Below, one piece after another: positions 32,878 through 38,036 of a stretch of DNA of 38,036 nt. The position numbers and the translations under genes were made by a program. Below the pieces are notes generated by a model, which saw nothing but the letters and a program-made list of their open reading frames with translations, was not told the DNA's origin and did not search any database. Position 1 is the stretch's first letter. Each line of letters starts with the position of its first letter. Source of the stretch: Candidatus Ancillula glyptotermitis (lineage in GTDB: Bacteria > Actinomycetota > Actinomycetes > Actinomycetales > Bifidobacteriaceae); the NCBI GenBank assembly GCA_031268675.1, contig JAIRWY010000066.1:1-38036 (forward strand), written 5' to 3'.

Positions 32878-35202
32878 GTGGAAATATCTAGTAGTACTAA
32901 AGTATCTGAATTTGTTAAGAGCAAAATACATGTGAATGCTCTAAAAAAGCTTGGTGTTGAAACTATTTATGAACTGATCACATACTATCCAAGACGCGTA
33001 TTAGAGCCTGCAGTGAAAGTAAATAATATTAGCGATATGAAACGATATACTTCTATGAAAAAATGCATATTTGAGGCTACTATTATGTCAAAATCTGCTA
33101 TTCCAATGAAGTCGAATAAAGGTAGAAGACTCGAATTGGTATTACGAGATGCTGGAAACAGATCTATAAAAGCAGTGTTTTTTGCGAAAAATAATAACTA
33201 TTTTAGGTGGTTATACTCAAAGTGGGATAATGGAGAGAAGGTAATTGTGATAGGTATACCACAAGTGCGCGATTCTTATCAACTTGTACATCCAGAAATA
33301 TATACACCTAAATCAACCGCAATGGCAAATGAAATATATGAAAGACATTTAAAACCACAGACGTTATATGCTGCGAGTGCAAAGATTTCTAGTAGCAAAA
33401 TTTCTGAGATAATAAAAGCAGTTGCGCAAAAACTTGAAGGTCTAAATGCTGTTAAAATAGAAGATCCATGGGCAACTGAAATTAAGTCTGGTCATATTTT
33501 TCCTGATGTTTTGCCACTAAAACAAATGAAGTTTCCTTCTCGCTGGAAAGCTCTTAAAGCAATCCACATGCCAAAAGATATCCAAGAATATGAGAATGCA
33601 CGCGAACAAATAAAACTAGAAGAAGCATATATTTTGCAATGTATACTGATGATGAATAAAGCAGATACTCAAAAACGAAGCAATGCGACCCCATGCGCGT
33701 ATATTGAAGGTGGTTTATTAGATAAGTTTGATATGCAGATTCCGTTTGAACTTACTGAAAGTCAAAAATCTGTACATGAAATAATCAAGAACGATATGGC
33801 GCAGAAAATTCCAATGCAAAGGCTATTACAAGGTGATGTCGGATCTGGTAAAACTCTTGTTGCTTTAAGGTCCATGTTGTTGGCAGTAGATTCTGGAAAA
33901 CAGGCAGTATTATTGGCTCCAACTGAAGTATTAGCAAGTCAACATTACACCTCAATTCTTACAATTTTAGGAAAACTTGCGCAGATTGGTATCAGGGATC
34001 CAAAGGACAAGAAAGTGCGTGTACTGCTACTTACTGGTTCGCAAAAACAGCGCGAAAAAGATAATGTGGTTGCTGATATGAAGTCTGGTGAAGCAGATAT
34101 TATAATTGGAACACATGCACTTTTATACCATAGAGATGATTTAAGCAATTTGGGATTAGTAGTTGTTGATGAGCAGCATAGATTTGGAGTTGCTCAACGA
34201 GATGTTTTACGAAGTGCCTCAAGTGGTGTTGCTCCTCATTTACTTGTAATGACTGCAACTCCTATTCCAAGATCTGTTGCAATGTTGCTATTTTCTGATC
34301 TGGAGATTTCTGTACTATATGATATGCCAACAAAGAGGGCAAAAACCGAAACTTTCGTAATCGACAGTTCTAATGCACAGTATATAGACAGGATGTGGGA
34401 GCGCACCAGAGAGGAAATTGATGCTGGTAGAAATGTGTTCGTTATTGTTCCTAGAATTGATGATTCAGATTTAGTTAACGAATATGAGGAAGAATCTGAC
34501 AGTGAATATGCGATTGCGCGAGATATTTTTGAAAAGCTTGTTAATTCTGGACTTACTGAACGCATTACGAAGTCTTCTGCTAGTATAGCAAAAATGCTTG
34601 AAAGTCTGAGTAAACAACAGCAGCTTAAAGGAGTTGAGATCGGAGTTCTACACGGACGAATGAATGCACAAGAAAAAGAGAAGGCGATGAATGACTTTAT
34701 ATCTATGCGAACACCTATATTACTTGCAACTACTGTTGTTGAAGTCGGAATAGATGTCCCTAATGCTACAGCTATGATAATTATGGATTCTGACAAATTT
34801 GGTATTTCAACACTTCATCAGTTACGAGGAAGAATTGGTAGAGGTGAGCACAAGTCTATATGCTTCTTAATGACTAGTTCCAATTATAATGTATCTGATA
34901 ATACTACTTTTGGAGTTCAGAGAATCAATGCAGTTGCTAATTGTGCAGATGGATTTGAACTTGCAAAGATAGACCTTAATTTGCGTGGAGAAGGTGATAT
35001 TCTTGGTGCTTCGCAATCTGGAGCTAGGAGTTCTTTGAAATTACTCAGAGTACTTGTTGATCGGAACATTATTACTAGAGCCTATGAGTTGGCAAAACAA
35101 ACACATGAAGAAGATCCTCATTATAATAATTCTCCAGGCTTAAAATATGCGATTGGTTTAGAAATTGAGGAGCGGAAAAAGGAGTATCTTGAAAAAACAT
35201 AA
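32878..35202 (+). CDS. recG: ATP-dependent DNA helicase RecG
   Basis: RecG remodels stalled replication forks and branched recombination intermediates. The 774-residue protein has the N-terminal wedge/OB domain (YPRRVLEPA, then an OB-like strand set up to about 145), followed by the SF2 helicase core: Walker A GDVGSGKT at 319-326, VVDEQHRFGVAQRD (II), VMTATPIPRS (III), VLHGRMNAQEKE (IV), TTVVEVGIDVPNA (V) and HQLRGRIGRG (VI). The C-terminal TRG region is present. Length is slightly above the usual ~700 because of an insertion around 500-560. Start is GTG 32878, supported by the promoter position and the family N-terminus. The end overlaps ruvX by 14 nt. Confidence 0.96.
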   Translation: MEISSSTKVSEFVKSKIHVNALKKLGVETIYELITYYPRRVLEPAVKVNNISDMKRYTSMKKCIFEATIMSKSAIPMKSNKGRRLELVLRDAGNRSIKAVFFAKNNNYFRWLYSKWDNGEKVIVIGIPQVRDSYQLVHPEIYTPKSTAMANEIYERHLKPQTLYAASAKISSSKISEIIKAVAQKLEGLNAVKIEDPWATEIKSGHIFPDVLPLKQMKFPSRWKALKAIHMPKDIQEYENAREQIKLEEAYILQCILMMNKADTQKRSNATPCAYIEGGLLDKFDMQIPFELTESQKSVHEIIKNDMAQKIPMQRLLQGDVGSGKTLVALRSMLLAVDSGKQAVLLAPTEVLASQHYTSILTILGKLAQIGIRDPKDKKVRVLLLTGSQKQREKDNVVADMKSGEADIIIGTHALLYHRDDLSNLGLVVVDEQHRFGVAQRDVLRSASSGVAPHLLVMTATPIPRSVAMLLFSDLEISVLYDMPTKRAKTETFVIDSSNAQYIDRMWERTREEIDAGRNVFVIVPRIDDSDLVNEYEEESDSEYAIARDIFEKLVNSGLTERITKSSASIAKMLESLSKQQQLKGVEIGVLHGRMNAQEKEKAMNDFISMRTPILLATTVVEVGIDVPNATAMIIMDSDKFGISTLHQLRGRIGRGEHKSICFLMTSSNYNVSDNTTFGVQRINAVANCADGFELAKIDLNLRGEGDILGASQSGARSSLKLLRVLVDRNIITRAYELAKQTHEEDPHYNNSPGLKYAIGLEIEERKKEYLEKT

Positions 35203-35617
35203 TAGTTTTGGCAGAATTTTGGGGCTTGATGTTGGAACTAAGCGTATAGGTGTTGCAATTTCTGATGAGTCACGTATATTGGCAAGCGGACTAGAAACTA
35301 TATATGTTTTATACTTGGAGCAGGCAATCGACGACATAATCTCAATTATGAACGAATATTATATATCTGATGTGTTCGTTGGACTACCAGTAAATACTGA
35401 TGGAACTGAAAGTGCATCAGCGGGTTTTATTCGGAACTTCACAGAGCAATTGAGCGCAAAAACTGTAGTTCCTGTACACTATGCAGATGAGAGATTTACA
35501 ACCACACTTGCACATAGACAATTGCATGAACTTGGTAAACAACCTAGTAGAAATCGAGATGTTGTTGACCAGATGGCAGCATGTAATATTCTTCAGTCAG
35601 TTTTAGACAAGTTATAG
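35189..35617 (+). CDS. ruvX: RuvX/YqgF-like RNase H-fold nuclease
   Basis: This family is called putative Holliday-junction resolvase and also acts in 16S rRNA 5' maturation. From TTG 35189, 4 nt after AAGGAG and inside the end of recG, the protein has 142 residues, the normal size; a TTG at 35165 has no ribosome-binding site. Motifs are RILGLDVGTKRIGVAISD with the first catalytic Asp (14), FVGLPVNTDGTES, YADERFTT and a final acidic RDVVDQMAA. In many actinobacteria ruvX follows alaS; here it follows recG. The last 25 nt overlap the end of the convergent rsmE gene. Confidence 0.93.
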   Translation: MKKHNSFGRILGLDVGTKRIGVAISDESRILASGLETIYVLYLEQAIDDIISIMNEYYISDVFVGLPVNTDGTESASAGFIRNFTEQLSAKTVVPVHYADERFTTTLAHRQLHELGKQPSRNRDVVDQMAACNILQSVLDKL

Positions 35618-36360
35618 ATAACTGCGAGACCAGCAGAAATTGCCGTTGCAGAACGTAGAACATTTGATGAGATTTTGCATATATCTGCTTGTAGTTTGCG
35701 GAAACCAAGTAATTCAACATCTGTAATTCCACCTTCTGGACCAACAATAAGAATTGTGAAATCACTAAGTTTATGAGATAGGTTTGCAATATGTTCAGTT
35801 GCTTGTTCATGCAGAACTACTAATCTCATATTGGTAAATGTATCAAGATATGCGAACAACTTTTTACTATTGAATACGCCCAAAATTACTGGAAAATGTG
35901 CGCGTCTGGACTGTTTACTGCTCTTTATTATCAGGTTTTGCATTTTTTCAATAGATTTTTGTGATGATTTTTCATCTGTCCATTTTGCAATAGAACGGTT
36001 AGCTTGCCAAAAAATAATATTGGTAGCACCAAGCTCGATGGCATTTTCAACTGCCTGAGTCATTCTGTCGCTTTTTAGTAGTGGAATTACTACGGTTATA
36101 TATTTTTCGCAAACTTCATGTACTACATTTAGAACTTCAAAATCTAGTGGAATAATACTCGTAATACGAGAAGTTACTCGAATACCCTCACCATCAACAA
36201 TATCAATTATATCATCAATTGAATGGCGTTTAACTTTTACAATATGCAAAACTTCTGCATCAGCTAACTCAATTACAGAACTGGGGATAGATATTCCATC
36301 AGAGTAATTAAATGTATCAAGTTTTTGTATATCTATTTTTCCATAATACACCTCATGCAC
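35593..36360 (-). CDS. rsmE: 16S rRNA (uracil-1498-N3)-methyltransferase RsmE
   Basis: RsmE methylates U1498 in 16S rRNA of the 30S subunit. The 255-residue protein has an N-terminal PUA-like domain (about 1-75, with LHIVKVKRHSIDDIIDIVDGEG) and a C-terminal SPOUT methyltransferase domain. Family motifs are LLKSDRMTQAVENAIELGATNI, SKQSRRAHFPVI, the SAM-binding LIVGPEGGI and the knot segment VLRSATA, where most members have LRTETA. GTG 36360 shares its first base with the dnaJ stop (TAGTG), so it is translationally coupled to dnaJ. The dnaJ-rsmE pair is common in Gram-positive bacteria. Confidence 0.94.
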   Translation of the reverse strand: MHEVYYGKIDIQKLDTFNYSDGISIPSSVIELADAEVLHIVKVKRHSIDDIIDIVDGEGIRVTSRITSIIPLDFEVLNVVHEVCEKYITVVIPLLKSDRMTQAVENAIELGATNIIFWQANRSIAKWTDEKSSQKSIEKMQNLIIKSSKQSRRAHFPVILGVFNSKKLFAYLDTFTNMRLVVLHEQATEHIANLSHKLSDFTILIVGPEGGITDVELLGFRKLQADICKISSNVLRSATAISAGLAVIYNLSKTD

Positions 36361-37499
36361 TAAAATATCCTTTTAATCCAGTCCCAAAATCCACCAACTT
36401 TTATACTTTCAAGTTCAGGTTTAAACTTGTTGTCCTTTAAGCTGTCTCGTAGTTGTTCAACTAATTTTACTTGCTTAGAGTCTAATTTTGTTGGAATATT
36501 AACATCTAAGAAAACTAGTAAATCTCCACGCGTTGAACTTTCTATACTTTTGGGCATTCCATAACCTGGAAGTTTCACAATTGTTCCACTAGATGATCCA
36601 AGCTGTATGTCTACTGTTGCCTTTCCATCTAATGTATTCACTTCAACCGAACCACCAAGTATTGCAAGAGTAACTGGTATAGACAATTTGCAGTTTAAAT
36701 CACTACCAGAAAGCATAAAAACATCATGTTCACGAACGCTAATCTCAAGTATTAGATCCCCATGCTTTCCGCCTTTTCTGCCCGCATTGCCTTCACCATG
36801 AAGTCGAACATGACTGCCGTCTGTGCATCCAACTGGAAGTTTAACCTTAATCTTCTTATGCCCTTTAACTGCACCATGTCCTCGACAATCTGCACAAGGA
36901 TTTTTCAAAATAGAACCTGCACCATGACAATTTGGACAAGTAGCAGTCTGAACAATTTGTCCAAATAGAGAATTAGCAACTTTTCGAACACTACCAGCAC
37001 CTTGGCATACAGAGCATGATACTTCCTGAATGCCTCCTTTTGCACCAAGTCCTGAGCAAGTTTTACATACTACTAGAAGCGAAAGCTGCAGAGTTTTTTC
37101 TGCACCAAAAATGGACTCTTCTAGTGTAATTTTTTCTCGGACTAGCAAATCTTCACCTTTAATGTGAGTTGTGTTTCTTTCTCCTTGATTGCCAAATCCA
37201 GAGTTAAATGAAAAACCTCCAAAGATATCACTAAACATGTTTGCAAAATCTGAGCCGAATGGACCTGCACCGCCACCATTTTGTGATAATGGGTCAACTC
37301 CAGAGTCATATAATGAGCGCTTCTGTGGATCTGTCAATACTTCATAAGCTGTTGATATTTCTTTAAAAGCTTCTTCGTCATTTGAGTCATTTTCTGTACT
37401 ATCAGGATGATGTTTACGCGCAAGCCTTCTATATGCTTTTTTTATTTCAAGTTCAGTTGCATTCCTTGATATGCCAAGTATACTGTAATAATCCTTCAA
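36360..37499 (-). CDS. dnaJ: Chaperone protein DnaJ
   Basis: DnaJ delivers substrates to DnaK and stimulates its ATPase. The 379-residue protein has a J domain (1-65) with HPD at 31-33, a Gly/Phe-rich linker (about 70-105), four CxxCxGxG zinc repeats between 145 and 208 ([32 protein letters not shown]), and the C-terminal substrate-binding domains. This is a complete type I DnaJ. The start is TTG 37499 after an AAGGAG site. A consensus promoter lies about 100 nt upstream with an operator-like region between. No hrcA gene precedes it, unlike in the usual hrcA-dnaJ pair. rsmE follows with a 1-nt overlap. Confidence 0.97.
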   Translation of the reverse strand: MKDYYSILGISRNATELEIKKAYRRLARKHHPDSTENDSNDEEAFKEISTAYEVLTDPQKRSLYDSGVDPLSQNGGGAGPFGSDFANMFSDIFGGFSFNSGFGNQGERNTTHIKGEDLLVREKITLEESIFGAEKTLQLSLLVVCKTCSGLGAKGGIQEVSCSVCQGAGSVRKVANSLFGQIVQTATCPNCHGAGSILKNPCADCRGHGAVKGHKKIKVKLPVGCTDGSHVRLHGEGNAGRKGGKHGDLILEISVREHDVFMLSGSDLNCKLSIPVTLAILGGSVEVNTLDGKATVDIQLGSSSGTIVKLPGYGMPKSIESSTRGDLLVFLDVNIPTKLDSKQVKLVEQLRDSLKDNKFKPELESIKVGGFWDWIKRIF

Positions 37500-37555
37500 A
37501 AGATCTCCTTATCTACTACCTCACACTGTATGCGCATACTAAAAATGCACACAGT

Positions 37556-37593
37556 AAAACAACTGAGTTGATCAACTAGTATAGAAAACAACT
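37556..37593. promoter_or_regulatory. Operator-like cluster of CAACT/AGTTG motifs before dnaJ
   Basis: Two direct copies of AAAACAACT (37556-37564 and 37585-37593) flank a perfect 12-bp palindrome AGTTGATCAACT (37566-37577). Another TCAACTAG overlaps the -35 box at 37629-37636. Relative to the predicted transcription start near 37597 the cluster covers roughly +4 to +41. It matches neither CIRCE nor the HspR-type HAIR consensus. Regulator unknown. Confidence 0.5.
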
Positions 37594-37603
37594 CATTATG
37601 ATG

Positions 37604-37632
37604 ATTATAGCATATATATGCATATTTGTCAA
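37604..37632 (-). promoter_or_regulatory. Full-consensus promoter of dnaJ
   Basis: On the minus strand a perfect TTGACA (37632-37627) is separated by 17 bp from a perfect TATAAT (37609-37604), preceded by TGC as an extended -10. This is the strongest promoter in the window. Such a promoter usually needs a repressor to be regulated, which fits the motif cluster downstream. Confidence 0.85.
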
Positions 37633-37651
37633 CTAGGGCTGGATTCTAATC

Positions 37652-37663
37652 AGAAGTGCAACA
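37652..37663 (+). repeat. Short direct repeat, left copy
   Basis: AGAAGTGCAACA occurs here and again at 37861-37872, bracketing the 197 bp that contain nearly all of the second long repeat. It could be a target-site duplication or a chance match. Confidence 0.5.
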
Positions 37664-37738
37664 CCTTAAGAAGTAATATTTTAGGCGAGAAGTAGTACTT
37701 ATCACTCTGCTTATACCTCATGAAGTCTAAAAAAGCCT

Positions 37739-37865
37739 GTTTTCCCTCTTCAAAATAGTACATGTGTAATATATACACACATAAGCACCTTAAATCAAAC
37801 CACATGCTTATAAATAGCCTTAATGAAGGTCTAGGTTATAAAACCACCTAGATTTGCTCAAGAAG
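37739..37865 (+). repeat. Structured intergenic repeat, copy 2
   Basis: This is the second copy of the element at 1-125, 127 nt long and about 95% identical by eye. The hairpins are kept: ATGTGT/ACACAT (loop 2 nt longer), ATAAGCA/TGCTTAT (the innermost eighth pair is lost), CCTT/AAGG, and a perfect TCTAGG/CCTAGA. It lies upstream of the dnaJ promoter and points away from dnaJ. No open frame or transposase is associated with it. Confidence 0.9.
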
Positions 37866-37872
37866 TGCAACA
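37861..37872 (+). repeat. Short direct repeat, right copy
   Basis: Second AGAAGTGCAACA, starting directly at the right end of the long repeat. The first five bases are also present after copy 1 of the long repeat, so the exact boundary is ambiguous. Confidence 0.5.
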
Positions 37873-38036
37873 ACCAAAATCAAATCACCAAGTGGAAAAA
37901 ATGTGAAGAAGATTATGGAAGATATAAGAACACAAGTAAATAAGGACACCAGATGTCAAAACTTGGAAAATACAAACATCTGATGTATATTGTGTGTATG
38001 ACCAAGTACACGCACCTCAGTATAGCAGAAAGAAGA
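37873..38036. other. Gene-free right end of the window
   Basis: I see no gene. CAGATGT (37950-37956) and ACATCTG (37976-37982) form a 7-bp inverted repeat with a 19-nt spacer. Together with 37500-37872 this makes over 500 bp without a coding region, holding the dnaJ promoter and the long repeat. Confidence 0.5.

Noticed and set aside
34236-34796. 186-residue minus-strand open frame inside recG
   Set aside because: Lies entirely antisense to the conserved helicase core; no recognisable domain.
37500-37640. CIRCE or HAIR heat-shock operator at dnaJ
   Set aside because: Neither consensus is present on either strand; only the unrelated CAACT/AGTTG cluster is seen.

Overview
This window reads as chromosomal DNA of a low-G+C actinobacterium; by eye G+C is in the mid-to-upper 30s percent. 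The lineage is inferred from gene content and order: tRNA-Trp followed by secE and nusG, a fhaA-fhaB-PP2C-SEDS-PBP-Ser/Thr kinase operon, an AdnA/AdnB-like pair of helicase-nucleases in place of RecBCD, a PriA without its ATPase motifs, and menaquinone rather than ubiquinone genes. The low G+C, tight packing, many 1-14 nt gene overlaps and a shortened prenyl synthase suggest a streamlined or host-associated genome. I cannot name a species.

Layout. (1) 1-499: the first copy of a 125-127 bp structured repeat and a gene-poor leader. (2) 500-4480: lower glycolysis (gap, pgk, tpiA), then a CDP-alcohol phosphatidyltransferase. (3) 4729-7993: a membrane-anchored HtrA-like protease, the menaquinone methyltransferase MenG and a C-terminally short polyprenyl diphosphate synthase. 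(4) 7973-10054: an AI-2E family membrane protein and a GT2 glycosyltransferase, divergent from a shared palindromic promoter. (5) 10079-12673, minus strand: tRNA-Trp, secE, nusG, aroQ, menA. (6) 13008-18397: priA, a HAD phosphatase, aconitase. (7) 18548-18919: a free-standing OmpR-type DNA-binding domain. (8) 19004-25325: the FHA/PP2C/SEDS/PBP/kinase operon that couples Ser/Thr phosphorylation to cell-wall synthesis; it stops after one kinase without PASTA domains. (9) 25341-32764, minus strand: adnB- and adnA-like genes and sodA. (10) 32878-37499: recG and ruvX convergent with rsmE and dnaJ, then the dnaJ promoter with an unusual operator-like region. (11) 37739-37865: the second copy of the repeat, in the same orientation as the first.

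The gene products form ordinary housekeeping modules: glycolysis and aconitase, menaquinone synthesis, protein export and transcription (SecE, NusG), envelope growth under kinase/phosphatase control, recombination and repair (AdnAB, RecG, RuvX, PriA), and stress response (SOD, DnaJ, HtrA). I see no phage, transposase, CRISPR array or defence island.

The non-routine signals are in the DNA between genes. The long repeat has four hairpins that both copies keep. Extended -10 promoters sit a fixed 6 nt before the start codons of priA, fhaA, recG and sodA, with a similar arrangement at the GT2 gene, which predicts leaderless mRNAs. Two divergent -10 boxes are fused into one 12-bp palindrome at 9096-9107. 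A cluster of CAACT/AGTTG motifs lies around the dnaJ start of transcription. None of these alone proves a new system; the repeat and the dnaJ operator are the best candidates for undescribed elements.
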